Assembly: GCA_022646525.1 (NCBI GenBank)
Contig: CP060261.1
Span: 434,001-498,000 of the forward strand
DNA from: Holosporaceae bacterium
GTDB lineage: Bacteria; Pseudomonadota; Alphaproteobacteria; UBA7879; UBA5542
Direction of reading: 5' to 3'
DNA: 64,000 bases
Shown here: positions 20,012 through 28,616 of the stretch, piece by piece
How the letters are laid out: the number at the start of each line of letters is the position of its first letter
Position numbering within the stretch: position 1 is the first letter of the stretch
Translations under genes and position numbers: made by a program
The notes under the pieces: model-generated
Database searches by the model: none
Told to the model about the DNA's origin: nothing
Seen by the model: the letters and a program-made list of their open reading frames with translations, nothing else

Positions 20012-20996
20012 AAAAAACAAGGCAGAAACCCTATCTTTGGCGGCGCCGGGAATTAGTTTAAAGTCTCTGCACTATGAACAAATCTTGGATACAAAACCAA
20101 ATGTTTCTTGGTTTGAGGTGCATCCTGAAAACTTAAAATCGGGTATGACTCTTTCTTATGTCGAGCGTATTCGGCAAGATTATCCTCTCAGCTTTCATAG
20201 TGTGGGCCTTTCTTTAGGGTCAGCTGTATTTAATGAGGCTTATTTAGATTTTTTAAAAGAAATGATCGTGCGGTTGTCACCTGTGCTTTTTTCTGGGCAT
20301 GTGGCTTGGAATTATGCAGAAGGGGCGTACATTGATGACTTGTTGCCCCTGCCTTATAACGATGAATCTTTATGTGTATTGGTGGACAACATACAAAAAA
20401 CCCAAGATGTATTGCAGCGTCACATTTTAATTGAAAACCCTTCTAGTTATGTTGGTTTCGAAAATAACTCCTACACGGAATGTGACTTTGTGATAAACGC
20501 TGCAAAAAAATCTGGGTGTGGCATTCTGTTGGATTTAAACAATATTTATGTAAGCCATAAGAATGGGGGAGAAAACCCAAAAGAGTATATCAAAAAAATG
20601 ATCAAAAGCGGGCTGGTTAGGGAGATTCATCTTGGGGGGCATGATATTTTTAAACTGCCATCTGAAGAAGTTGTGTTTTTAGATACACACAGCACACGCG
20701 TTGCGTCCTCTGTTTGGGATTTATTTGATTACTGTCTCTCGCTCTCTCGGGTATCTATTCCTGTTTTAATCGAGTGGGATCAAAACCTTCCTTCGCTTGA
20801 TGTATTGCTGGCAGAAGCAGAAATCGGAAAACACATATGGCACGTTATGCAGCACCTGAAACAGTTACAGCATCGCTTTAAAAAGATCTTAGGTGGGCAG
20901 AAAGATGAAGCGTGCTCTGCGCAAGTTGTAAATGTGGATCGGCTTTTTTGTACCAGGAAAACCAAACAAAGCGATTGTTATCAAGCTTTTACATAA
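20001..20996 (+). CDS. MNIO family enzyme (DUF692), bufferin maturase BufB-like
   Basis: Multinuclear iron oxygenase that modifies Cys residues of RiPP precursors. Start MACKKNKAETLS at 20001, overlapping the precursor stop. Family residues: AAPGISLKSLHYEQIL, WFEVHPENL, SFHSVGLSLGS, FSGHVAWNYAEGAYIDDLLP, LIENPSSYV, GILLDLNNIYVS, EIHLGGHDIF, DTHS and IPVLIEWDQNLP, which include the His/Asp/Glu iron ligands. The end is blurred because the frame runs into the partner gene; the true stop is probably near 20900-20940. Confidence 0.9.
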   Translation: MACKKNKAETLSLAAPGISLKSLHYEQILDTKPNVSWFEVHPENLKSGMTLSYVERIRQDYPLSFHSVGLSLGSAVFNEAYLDFLKEMIVRLSPVLFSGHVAWNYAEGAYIDDLLPLPYNDESLCVLVDNIQKTQDVLQRHILIENPSSYVGFENNSYTECDFVINAAKKSGCGILLDLNNIYVSHKNGGENPKEYIKKMIKSGLVREIHLGGHDIFKLPSEEVVFLDTHSTRVASSVWDLFDYCLSLSRVSIPVLIEWDQNLPSLDVLLAEAEIGKHIWHVMQHLKQLQHRFKKILGGQKDEACSAQVVNVDRLFCTRKTKQSDCYQAFT

Positions 20997-21516
20997 ATAT
21001 AAAAAACCCATAATCATTTGGGCGACGTTTTATTTAAAGAAGCGGTGCTTAAATATGCTCATGAACATCCGATGGAATCCCCATGTCTTTGTGCGTACGG
21101 AAAAGGTTGGATGCCTATATCACGGGTGCAGGGCATGAAATTGCCCATATGGAATGGGCAATGAATGAAAGTTTACTAGGCTTCCAAACCCAGCCCAGTT
21201 TGCCGTCAATCAAGGCCCTCTCTACGGGTGCTGACTACCATATTGTACTTAAAGGCGGGTATTCAGTTGATGACATCATACTGTGACTTAAAGAAAATTT
21301 GGTTGAATCGGGAAACAGCTGGAAGCTTTTATTATGAAAAAGGTATCTATTATTTCCTTGTTGCCGCACATGCCCAACAAAGTTTTTTATCGAAGTCAGT
21401 CAAAAAGAGTACGGTTTTCTTGGGTTATTAAAGTCGGGGGTTTCATTGATGCCATTCAAAAGCAGGGAAAGAAGATATGCTGAAGCAGTTTCAGCGTTAC
21501 TGCACTTTCTTGTCAT
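20890..21516 (+). CDS. DUF2063 family partner of the MNIO enzyme, BufC-like (heavily frameshifted)
   Basis: BufC proteins bind the precursor leader and pass it to BufB. Fragments read in alternating frames: RLFVPGKPNKAIVIKLLHKY (family pattern RLxVYxxN...AL), LGDVLFKEAVLKYAHEHPME, AHMEWAMNESLLGFQTQPSL, ADYHIVLKGGYSVDDIIL, AGSFYYEKGIYYFLVAAHAQ and EVSQKEYGFLGLLKSGVSL. Shifts at about 20945, 21000, 21105, 21140, 21290 and 21385. The order precursor-MNIO-DUF2063 matches known bufferin operons. It may be a true pseudogene because it needs more corrections than most genes here. Confidence 0.65.
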
Positions 21517-21518
21517 AG

Positions 21519-21604
21519 TGGTACCCGCTGCCGGACTCGAACCGGCAAGGCCGTGAAGCCAACGGATTTTAAGTCCGTCGTGTCTACCAATTCCACCAAG
21601 CGGC
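21519..21604 (-). tRNA. tRNA-Leu (anticodon TAA)
   Basis: 86-nt tRNA on the minus strand with the long variable arm of leucine tRNAs, T-arm GGTTCGAGTCC, encoded CCA at the 3' end and anticodon loop ACTTAAAAT (anticodon TAA). The acceptor stem pairs GCCGCTT-type 5' bases with the AGCGGGT-type 3' end with wobble pairs. Confidence 0.95.
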
Positions 21605-21668
21605 AAAGGAGACCTCAAACCTAGCGAATCCCTATTTTTGTTCAAGGAAAATTTAATATTACCCTATA

Positions 21669-22339
21669 TTAGGCCTTTTTTTCTGAGAGATGTGTATGGG
21701 TGCCACTGAAAACGAAGTGATCATAAACACCGACACCTAGTTTTTCACCGGCAGACATGATGTGGTGGGTCAGTGAAATGTCTGCATCAGAAGGTGTGCA
21801 GTTTCCACTGGGGTGGTTGTGCGCCAGAATCAACCACGTTGAGACCTGCCGTGAGCGCCTCTTTAATAATTTCTCGAGGGTACACAACGGCTTGGTCAAC
21901 AGTTCCTTTCTGATGCACTTTTTCAGTAATTAACTGATAGTGGCCATCAAGAAAAAAAAACATGAAACTGTTCTACTTTAGGGTCAATCAATTTAAGGCG
22001 GCAATATCGAATAATTTGATCGATATTGCCCACGGAAAAGCGTGTATCAAGCGTTTCTCTCCTAGCCGCTCAGCAATCATTTGAACAAGCTTAATGGTGG
22101 AAACAGAGGCATCCCCAGGCCTTTTATGGTTTTTAATTCTTCAGGGGCAGCCAAAAAAACTTCTGAAAAGAGAAGGAATTTTTAAGAAGTTCTTTGGCAA
22201 GGGCTTTGTATCAATACGGGTTTCCCTAAGAAAAGAAGCGCTTCTAAAAGCTCATAATCAGCAAAAAGTATTTTCTGAAGATTTGAGAACTCTCTTTTAC
22301 ACGTTGTCGATGGCCAATGTAGTGTTTAACGTCTGTCAT
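21669..22339 (-). CDS. radC: RadC family JAB-domain protein (frameshifted)
   Basis: DNA-repair associated JAB1/MPN-like protein of uncertain function. N-terminus MTDVKHYIGHRQRVKERF followed by YELLEALLFLG in another frame. The middle gives FFLDGHYQLITEKVHQKGTV, and the C-terminus has the JAB metal motif HNHPSGNCTPSDAD, ending HTHLSEKKA. Shifts near 22265, 22200, 22090, 21960 and 21850. About 223 residues. Map lies upstream in the same reading frame with no stop between them. Confidence 0.85.
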
Positions 22340-23104
22340 GCGTAAGGGCAGTGCCCACCCTTTGGGTGAGTGGGTGAAAATTTCATACCCGTCTCCGGTA
22401 ATGCCAATTGTGTGTTCGAACTGGGCGGATAAAGATTTGTCGCGTGTCACTGCTGTCCAATCATCGCTTAGAATTTTCACATCAAATTTGCCCGCATTAA
22501 TCATAGGCTCTACCGTAATGCACATGCCTTCTTCAAGGTAGGGCCCTGTGTTAGGGTGCCCATAATGCAATATTTCGGGTTCGCCGTGAATAAAAGGGCC
22601 GATGCCATGCCCACAAAAATCCCTTACAACAGAGAACCCATTTTTTTCTGCGTAATATTGAATGGCATAGCCAATATCGCCCACGCGTCCTCCTGGCCTT
22701 ATGGCTTCGATGCCACGCAACATGCATTCATAGGTGACTTCAACCAATTTTTTGGCCCTTATGCTTGGTTGGCCCACATAAAACATGCGGCTTGTGTCTC
22801 CATGCCATCCATCAAGTTCAACGGTAACATCAATGTTAATAATATCTTTGTCGTGCAATTTTTTAGGGCCTGGAATGCCGTGGCACACCACATGATTCAC
22901 TGACGTGCATATTATTGTGGGAAAGCCCCGATAGCCAAGACAAGCTGCCTTTCCACCGTTTTTTATAATGAAATCGTGGCAAATTTGATCAAGTTTTTCT
23001 GTGGTGGTGCCAACTTGTACATAAGGGGTCACATGGTCGAGTGTTTCTGCAGCCAGCTTTCCAGCGGCGCGCATTTTAGAAAAATCATTCTGTATTGGTT
23101 TCAT
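22326..23104 (-). CDS. map: Methionine aminopeptidase type I
   Basis: Removes the N-terminal Met from nascent proteins. Start MKPIQNDFSKMRAAGKLAAE at 23104. Metal ligands are in INIDVTVELDGWHGDTSR (two Asp), GHGIGPFIHGEPEI (His), TVEPMI (Glu) and AQFEHTIGI (Glu). The C-terminus HSPKGWALPLRM runs in frame into radC; the proper stop is probably the TAA at 22326-22328 after a one-base shift. About 258 residues. Confidence 0.95.
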
Positions 23105-23810
23105 GGACTTCTGTTTTAAAGGGAAGGGGGTTAGTGACTTCAAGTTTAATTTCTTGGGGCGATACACTACAAGGATATATCATAACTTCAACACCAGCAT
23201 CCATAGCTTTTTCAAGCGTTTGAGCATAAAGCGGATCTATCTTTCTTGCGGGGGAAAAAAATCTGCAGTCGTTACGTTGAACTAAATAGAACATAATGGC
23301 CCGCGCCCCAATTTTTTTCATATTGATCAGCTCGTTCAGGTGTTTTGTGCCTCGGCTCGTGACGGCATCGGGAAAAAGGGCGGCATCGCCTTCTTTAAGG
23401 GTAACGTTTTTAACTTCTATGTATGCATCTGGCAAAGATTCCTGTTGAAGCAAAATATCGATACGTGAATTTGTGCCATATTTAACTTCTTCACGAATTG
23501 CATTGTACTGAGAGAGACTTTTTATTTTTTTTTGTTTTAAAGCGTGGGCTACAATTTGATTGGGTTTTCGTGTATTAACGCCTACATAGACGCCATCTAC
23601 TTGAATCATTTCAAGTGTATAGGGCAGTTTTCTGGCTTTATTGGTAGAAGTGCTAATCCACACCGAATTACCGGGATTGACTAACCCCTTCATCGATCCT
23701 GAGTTAGGGCAGTGAGCTGTAACAAGGTTATTTTCAAGGGTGATATCTGCTAAAAAACGCTTGTATCTTTTAACAAGTTTTCCTTGTGTTAAGGTTTCTT
23801 CAATGACCAT
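23085..23810 (-). CDS. sfsA: SfsA family sugar fermentation stimulation protein / nuclease-like
   Basis: 241 residues with an OB-like N-terminal part (MVIEETLTQGKLVKRYKRFL, VTAHCPNSGSMKGLVNPG) and a restriction-endonuclease-like core: SRIDILLQ, AYIEVKNVTL, DAVTSRGTKHLNEL. The E-x-K of IEVKNVT and the preceding Asp form the PD-(D/E)xK-type site. Sequence-specific role in bacteria unclear. It overlaps map by 20 bp; sfsA-map-radC order is typical of alphaproteobacteria. Confidence 0.94.
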   Translation of the reverse strand: MVIEETLTQGKLVKRYKRFLADITLENNLVTAHCPNSGSMKGLVNPGNSVWISTSTNKARKLPYTLEMIQVDGVYVGVNTRKPNQIVAHALKQKKIKSLSQYNAIREEVKYGTNSRIDILLQQESLPDAYIEVKNVTLKEGDAALFPDAVTSRGTKHLNELINMKKIGARAIMFYLVQRNDCRFFSPARKIDPLYAQTLEKAMDAGVEVMIYPCSVSPQEIKLEVTNPLPFKTEVHETNTE

Positions 23811-23874
23811 TGGGCGGCATCTTAAAAATTAACGCTAGATAATTCATCGTTTCTTTCATACCATTGACCTTGGT

Positions 23875-24316
23875 ATGACGAAAGACTTTATTGAGATTTT
23901 TAGATGGTGCATGTAAAGGAAACCCTGGCCCTGGAGGTTGGGGCGTTTTTAATGCGGTATCAAGAGCATGAAAAAGAACTTTCTGGTTTTTGCCCAAACA
24001 CAACAAATAATCAAATGGAGCTTCTAGCTGCTATTAAAGGATCGAAGCTGTCAAACAAAAGAAAAAGATTCGTCTTTACACAGATAGCCAATATTTAAAA
24101 AAAAAGGTATGACAGAGTGGATCGCGGGCTGGAAAGCTAAAGATTGGAAAAATGCACAAAAAAGCCAATAAAAAATAAAGAGTTGTGGCAGCGCTTAGAT
24201 ATATTAAATGAAACACACCATATCGAATGGCATTGGGTGCAGGGCATTCAGGCCACCCTGAAAACGAGCGTGCCGATGCGCTGGCTTGTAAGGCTATCGC
24301 ACAGAAACTAACTTAA
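23875..24316 (+). CDS. rnhA: Ribonuclease HI (frameshifted)
   Basis: Degrades RNA in RNA-DNA hybrids. Start MTKDFIEIF; across shifts near 23900, 23925, 24045, 24090, 24165 and 24235 the reading gives [15 protein letters not shown] (catalytic Asp), [20 protein letters not shown] (catalytic Glu), [10 protein letters not shown] (catalytic Asp) with [12 protein letters not shown], and [20 protein letters not shown] (catalytic Asp region). About 146 residues, the usual size. The many shifts are all of one base and most lie at G or A runs. Confidence 0.88.
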
Positions 24317-24466
24317 CGAATACTTATTTTTTTCTTTCTTCTGAAAAACAATTTGTTGATCTATTAATAAAAATTCACTTAAAACAAGAACTTATTTAAA
24401 GAGCTCTAAAAACATCTTTGAAAATAATAAAATATACGATATAAAATAACGTAAAGAGGACAAAAA

Positions 24467-24995
24467 AATGGAAGAGTATGAATCTCCCTTAGAAATACGG
24501 AATAAAGTTAATTCTGAGGCGCGCTGCTTTCAGGCGTGGGTGTCATTTTTTTACCATTCTTAAAACGCTTCCTAAGCTGGAGTATCCTCGATATACGGAG
24601 GGTTTTTACTTTCTATTCGAAACACGACAGATTTGTCGCTCAGCACGATTATATCTGTTGTATTGTCCTCTCCGGTTCTTTTGTGTCGTGTGCAAAAAAG
24701 TGTTTCTTACTTAGAGGTTGATCATGTGATTCGTCTTTTAGATCGTGCACAATCTTTATGGCCACGAGAAAAAAAGGTTGTTCAACAGCTTATTGATATT
24801 ATAAAAGAGAACCCTGCTTGTTTGGGTCAAGAAAAGAAATGGATCGATATACTGGAGCCTGATTTCGCAACTAGTTTGTTGGAAGGCCGGTCTCCAAGCT
24901 CGTATCTTGAAAACTTTTCTCGTCGCCCTGTCTCTAAAAGCTTATTAGAAAAAGTTGGGTTTTTTCCACTTGTAAACAAGAAACTTAATTCTTAG
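24467..24995 (+). CDS. Hypothetical protein (frameshifted)
   Basis: Starts MEEYESPLEIRNKVNSEA behind a purine-rich GAGGAC. After two or three frame changes near 24535-24630 the reading continues KTLPKLEYPRYTEGFYF and then VDHVIRLLDRAQSLWPREKK through to SLLEKVGFFPLVNKKLNS at 24995. About 175 residues, predicted soluble and mostly helical in the second half. I do not recognise the family. A coiled-coil protein gene follows 25 bp later on the same strand, probably in the same transcript. Confidence 0.5.
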
Positions 24996-25020
24996 GTTGT
25001 GTAGGAAGAAAGGAGCCGTC

Positions 25021-25332
25021 ATGGTCTATAAAACACAAAACATAAGGGAAGTTACTCCCGAACAGACATCGCCGCTACAAAGTGGGCTTCCTGCCAATAA
25101 GGAGATTGTTCAGTACAAAAGTGTTTCTTTCTTTCTTGAAAGAACGGCGGAAACAATTAAGCGTACAACAGACTTGATTCAAGAGTTGGAATCTGAAGTT
25201 GCGCGCCTAAAGTATGAGCTGATGGCAACAGAAAACGAATACAAAAATCTTCAGCATATGAATCAAGACTTTGAGAAGCGCTTGATGGGGGGGAATGATT
25301 TACAAGAGTCTTCCTCAGAACAAGAAGAATAG
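25021..25332 (+). CDS. Small coiled-coil protein of unknown function
   Basis: 103 residues from MVYKTQNIREVTPEQTSP, preceded by the Shine-Dalgarno AAGAAAGGAG. Residues 50-90 form a heptad-rich coiled coil (TTDLIQELESEVARLKYEL), and the C-terminus is acidic and Ser/Glu-rich. No signal peptide. An in-frame ATG at 24997 is also possible. Family not recognised. Confidence 0.55.
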   Translation: MVYKTQNIREVTPEQTSPLQSGLPANKEIVQYKSVSFFLERTAETIKRTTDLIQELESEVARLKYELMATENEYKNLQHMNQDFEKRLMGGNDLQESSSEQEE

Positions 25333-25360
25333 TTTTCAAGAAGCGTACTTTATACAAGGA

Positions 25361-26239
25361 TTATGCGCAGTGAGGACAAGAAACATCCACCACGTATTTC
25401 TTGCTTTGGTAATCTTCTCTTGTTAGAGGGGCCCTGCACCGAAAGCACAGTTTTTTGTCTGTTTGCTCTAAATTTTTATTAACAGATACACGGTGGTCGA
25501 AGACAAAGCATTCTCCTTCCCATCTGGTGCCACCACATTCTTCAAAGTATTTCAGAATGCCGCCTTCTATTTGGTAAACTTCTTTGAAGCCCTCTTTTTC
25601 TAAGTAGGGTGCCGCTTTTTCGCATCGTACACCGCCGGTACAGAAAGTAACCACCGGTTTATTTTTCAGGCTTGGATTTAGTTTTTTCACTGCCTTAGGG
25701 AAGTTACGAAATGTATCGAGGTGAGGATTGATTGCTTTTTTAAAAGTGCCCAAGCGCACTTCGTACTCGTTTCGGGTATCCAGGAAAACAAAATCTTTTC
25801 CTGATTCAATCCACGACTTTAGCTCTTTAGGCTTTAAATGCTTTGAGGTATATTGACTCGGGTTTATGCCCTCTACACCAAAGGCGATAATTTCTTTTTT
25901 AATGCGCACAAGTGTTCGATTAAAAGGCATCTTTTCTGAAACACTTTCTTTAAGTTCAAATTCACCAATGGATTCAATAGCAAAAAGAAAATGTTTTAGG
26001 GCATCAACGCTTTCACGCTTTCCTGAAATCGCAACATTAATGCCTTCTTCGCTCAGCAATATTGTTCCTTTTAGGCCAAGCTTTAGGCACTTGTCTTTGA
26101 TCTTCACCTTCAAAGCGGCGAGATCAGTTAGTTGTACAAACTTATAGCCTGTAATATTAATTACTTGTAACACAGTTGCATCCTTAATAAGATGTGGGCA
26201 ATAATTGATGAAAGTATGTGCACACTCTGCAAAAGTCAA
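25361..26239 (-). CDS. trhO: tRNA uridine(34) hydroxylase TrhO (rhodanese-domain, YceA family)
   Basis: Oxygen-dependent hydroxylation of the wobble uridine, first step to cmo5U/mo5U. N-terminal acylphosphatase-like part with GTILLSEEGINVAISG, central linker PFNRTLVRIKKEII, rhodanese domain with FVFLDTRNEYEVRLG and the catalytic-loop Cys in TFCTGGVRCEKAAPYL, then Cys-rich C-terminal segments LCFRCRAPLT and VSCPHCA. 292 residues from 26239; the real start may be a later codon near VLQVINI. No frameshift. Confidence 0.92.
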   Translation of the reverse strand: MTFAECAHTFINYCPHLIKDATVLQVINITGYKFVQLTDLAALKVKIKDKCLKLGLKGTILLSEEGINVAISGKRESVDALKHFLFAIESIGEFELKESVSEKMPFNRTLVRIKKEIIAFGVEGINPSQYTSKHLKPKELKSWIESGKDFVFLDTRNEYEVRLGTFKKAINPHLDTFRNFPKAVKKLNPSLKNKPVVTFCTGGVRCEKAAPYLEKEGFKEVYQIEGGILKYFEECGGTRWEGECFVFDHRVSVNKNLEQTDKKLCFRCRAPLTREDYQSKKYVVDVSCPHCA

Positions 26240-26254
26240 ATGGAAAGGAAAAAC

Positions 26255-26503
26255 ATGTTCCGTCTCTTTTTTTACATATTCGTTATTTTGGGTGCAGTCA
26301 TTTCAGATGCTAAATCGGCAATGACAAACCAAGTTCTTATGTACAATATGTTGAATGACTCACCTCAGTATGAGGAAAGCCCCACAGATATTCGGCACCA
26401 ACGTTATTGGCAAAGAATGAAAAAGTTGCAATGGTTAGCAAACCCGCGAAATCTTTTAAAACCAGGACTTGATGAAAACTATGAAGAAGACTTTACAGGT
26501 TAG
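26255..26503 (+). CDS. Small exported protein of unknown function
   Basis: 82 residues from MFRLFFYIFVILGAVISDAK, a signal peptide probably cut after SDAKSA. The short mature part is hydrophilic, rich in Gln, Tyr and Arg (YEESPTDIRHQRYWQRMKK). An in-frame ATG at 26231 exists. Its end overlaps the kdsD start in another frame, so it may be translationally coupled to the LPS genes. Family not recognised. Confidence 0.5.
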   Translation: MFRLFFYIFVILGAVISDAKSAMTNQVLMYNMLNDSPQYEESPTDIRHQRYWQRMKKLQWLANPRNLLKPGLDENYEEDFTG

Positions 26504-27452
26504 CAAACAAATTGAATCAGCTAAAAAAGTGCTTTTAGCAGAAAGTCAGGCACTTCAAACGCTATCTGGTTTGCTGGGCACTTCTTTTGAGGAGGCGATT
26601 CAGTTGATTCGTCAGACCAAGGGGCGTGTGATTGTGACGGGCATGGGCAAAAGCGGTTTGGTGGGCAAAAAAATTTCATCAACCCTTTCCTCAACAGGTA
26701 CACCCTCTTTTTTCTTACACCCAGGTGAGGCCAGCCATGGTGATCTGGGCATGATAACAAAAGATGATATTCTATTGGCGCTATCCAACTCGGGCCTGAC
26801 CATGGAATTATCCGATGTGATTGCATACTCGCGCCGGCACGGCATTCCTTTGATTTCAATTACACAAGGTGAGAAAAGCCCGCTTGCAGAAGAATCAGAC
26901 TGCACGCTTATATTGCCCAATCTTCCTGAAGCTTGTCCGAATGGCCTTGCGCCCACAACATCGACGACAATGATGATTGCTTTGGGGGATGCAATGGCCG
27001 TGGCACTTCTTGAAGCGAAATCTTTTTCTAAAGAGGATTTTAAAGTATTTCACCCTGGTGGAAAGCTAGGCTCACGCCTACGTCGTGCGCGCGATATTAT
27101 GCATGTGGGGGATGAGCTGCCCCTTGTTTCTGAAGAGATGGTTATGGCGGATGCCTTATTGGTGATGACGTCTAAAAGTTTTGGGTGTTTGGGTGTTGTG
27201 GATGAAAAAAATAGTCTTGTGGGCATCGTAACGGATGGTGACTTGCGACGCCACATGTCTAAAAATCTTGTTGAAAAGAAAGTCTCATCAGTGATGACGC
27301 GTGCCCCTAAAACAATTAAAGAAGAAACACTTTTGGAAGAAGCGCTACACCTTATGGAAGGGAAAATCACGGTTTTATTTGTTGTGGATGACCAAAGCAA
27401 ACCCCTTGGGCTGGTGCATGTGCATGATATTTTAAGGGTTGGTCTTGTTTAA
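26472..27452 (+). CDS. kdsD: Arabinose-5-phosphate isomerase (KpsF/GutQ family)
   Basis: Converts ribulose 5-phosphate to arabinose 5-phosphate, first step of Kdo synthesis for LPS. SIS domain with VIVTGMGKSGLVGKKISSTL, FFLHPGEASHGDLGM, LALSNSGLTMEL and the catalytic His region KVFHPGGKLGSRL, then two CBS domains (ADALLVMTSKSFGCLGVV, VTDGDLRRHM, ITVLFVVDDQ). 326 residues from the ATG at 26472 (a TTG just before it is in frame). It heads the kdsD-lptC-lptA operon. Confidence 0.93.
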   Translation: MKTMKKTLQVSKQIESAKKVLLAESQALQTLSGLLGTSFEEAIQLIRQTKGRVIVTGMGKSGLVGKKISSTLSSTGTPSFFLHPGEASHGDLGMITKDDILLALSNSGLTMELSDVIAYSRRHGIPLISITQGEKSPLAEESDCTLILPNLPEACPNGLAPTTSTTMMIALGDAMAVALLEAKSFSKEDFKVFHPGGKLGSRLRRARDIMHVGDELPLVSEEMVMADALLVMTSKSFGCLGVVDEKNSLVGIVTDGDLRRHMSKNLVEKKVSSVMTRAPKTIKEETLLEEALHLMEGKITVLFVVDDQSKPLGLVHVHDILRVGLV

Positions 27453-28108
27453 TGGCGGATGGTCAGGATAAATTTGATCGTCACATTGAGCGGCTGCGTC
27501 ATCAGAAAAAGCGCACTCATTATTTCAAGTACGCACTTCTTGCCATTCTTGCTCTTTTACTGCTTGTTGCGTTTATGTGGCCGAAGCTTCAAAGCTTATC
27601 TCTTTTGTTTCTAGAAGCTAAAATTGGGGGCGTGCAGGTCGATGCCACGCGTATTAACCTTCGTAAAAAATTTGTAGAAAATCCTAAATTTGTTGGAGGT
27701 GGCGATCGACCTTATACGGTTGTTGCTAAAAAAGCCCAGCAAACATCCAAAAAAGAGGTTGTTTTGACAGATGTCACGGGGCGTTTCACATTAAAGGATG
27801 GGAATGTTCTGTCTGTTGTTGCAAATATGGGCATTATCCATATGGGCACCCAATTGACAGGGACACTAAAAGGGGATGTCAACTTTATATACGATCGTGG
27901 TAATACAGAAATTTGGACAGACAATGTGTTTGTGAATATGAAGGAAGGGACTCTTGATAACAATGAAGTTGTTGAGGGTGTGAGTCAATTTGGTGCATTG
28001 AAGAGTCGGCACGGCATTCACATAAAACAAAAAGAAAGCTTCCTTCGATTGAAAGGTTCTTCAGATCTCGTGATTATTCCAGAACAAAAGGGTCAGAAAA
28101 ATGAATAA
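27452..28108 (+). CDS. lptC: LPS export system protein LptC
   Basis: Bitopic inner-membrane protein that links the LptBFG ATPase to LptA. 218 residues: basic N-terminus, one transmembrane helix (YALLAILALLLLVAFMWP, residues 27-44), then a periplasmic beta-jellyroll (YTVVAKKAQQTSKKEVVLTD ... TEIWTDNVFVNMKEGTLDN). The start overlaps the kdsD stop by one base, and the stop overlaps the lptA start by 8 bp. Confidence 0.85.
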   Translation: MADGQDKFDRHIERLRHQKKRTHYFKYALLAILALLLLVAFMWPKLQSLSLLFLEAKIGGVQVDATRINLRKKFVENPKFVGGGDRPYTVVAKKAQQTSKKEVVLTDVTGRFTLKDGNVLSVVANMGIIHMGTQLTGTLKGDVNFIYDRGNTEIWTDNVFVNMKEGTLDNNEVVEGVSQFGALKSRHGIHIKQKESFLRLKGSSDLVIIPEQKGQKNE

Positions 28109-28616
28109 GTATTTCATTTTTTTTGTGGGCTTTTTGATGACATGGGATGTGGTGTCAGCCCCAGAAAAAAAACAAAATAATGATGATCCTGTTTATGTGC
28201 ATGGTGATAATGGCATTGAAATAGACCATAAAAGAATGGAAGCACGTGCTTTTAAAAATGCATATGTGCGTCGAGGTGCGTCTACCCTTTTTGGGGATGC
28301 TATTTATGTGTTTTACAAAGAAAGTGAAAACAAGCTTGCTCTTGTGCGTGCAGAAGCATATGGCAAGGTGCGGGCCCAAGGACCTGATAAAATTGTCGAG
28401 GCCCGTGAAGGCCAGTATGATGCCCAAAAAGATGTCATTCTTTTTCGAGGAGACGTGCGCATTACAAAAGACAACAATCATCTTAAGGGAAAATACGCAG
28501 TGATGAATCGAAAAACAGGGCGGACTGTTGTTTTAAATCACGACCCTTTTGCACAAGATGTACATCAATCTTCTAGCCAAAAGCAGCAAGTGCGTATTCT
28601 TCTTAAAGGTCGTTAA
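28101..28616 (+). CDS. lptA: LPS transport periplasmic protein LptA (OstA-like)
   Basis: Periplasmic bridge for LPS transport. 171 residues: signal peptide MNKYFIFFVGFLMTWDVVSA, then the OstA-like beta-jellyroll repeats (IEIDHKRMEARAFKNAYVRR, LFGDAIYVFYKESE, GPDKIVEAREGQYDAQKDV, FRGDVRITKDNNHLKGKYA). Co-transcribed with lptC and kdsD. Its 3' end overlaps convergently with the phosphodiesterase-like gene. Confidence 0.87.
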   Translation: MNKYFIFFVGFLMTWDVVSAPEKKQNNDDPVYVHGDNGIEIDHKRMEARAFKNAYVRRGASTLFGDAIYVFYKESENKLALVRAEAYGKVRAQGPDKIVEAREGQYDAQKDVILFRGDVRITKDNNHLKGKYAVMNRKTGRTVVLNHDPFAQDVHQSSSQKQQVRILLKGR

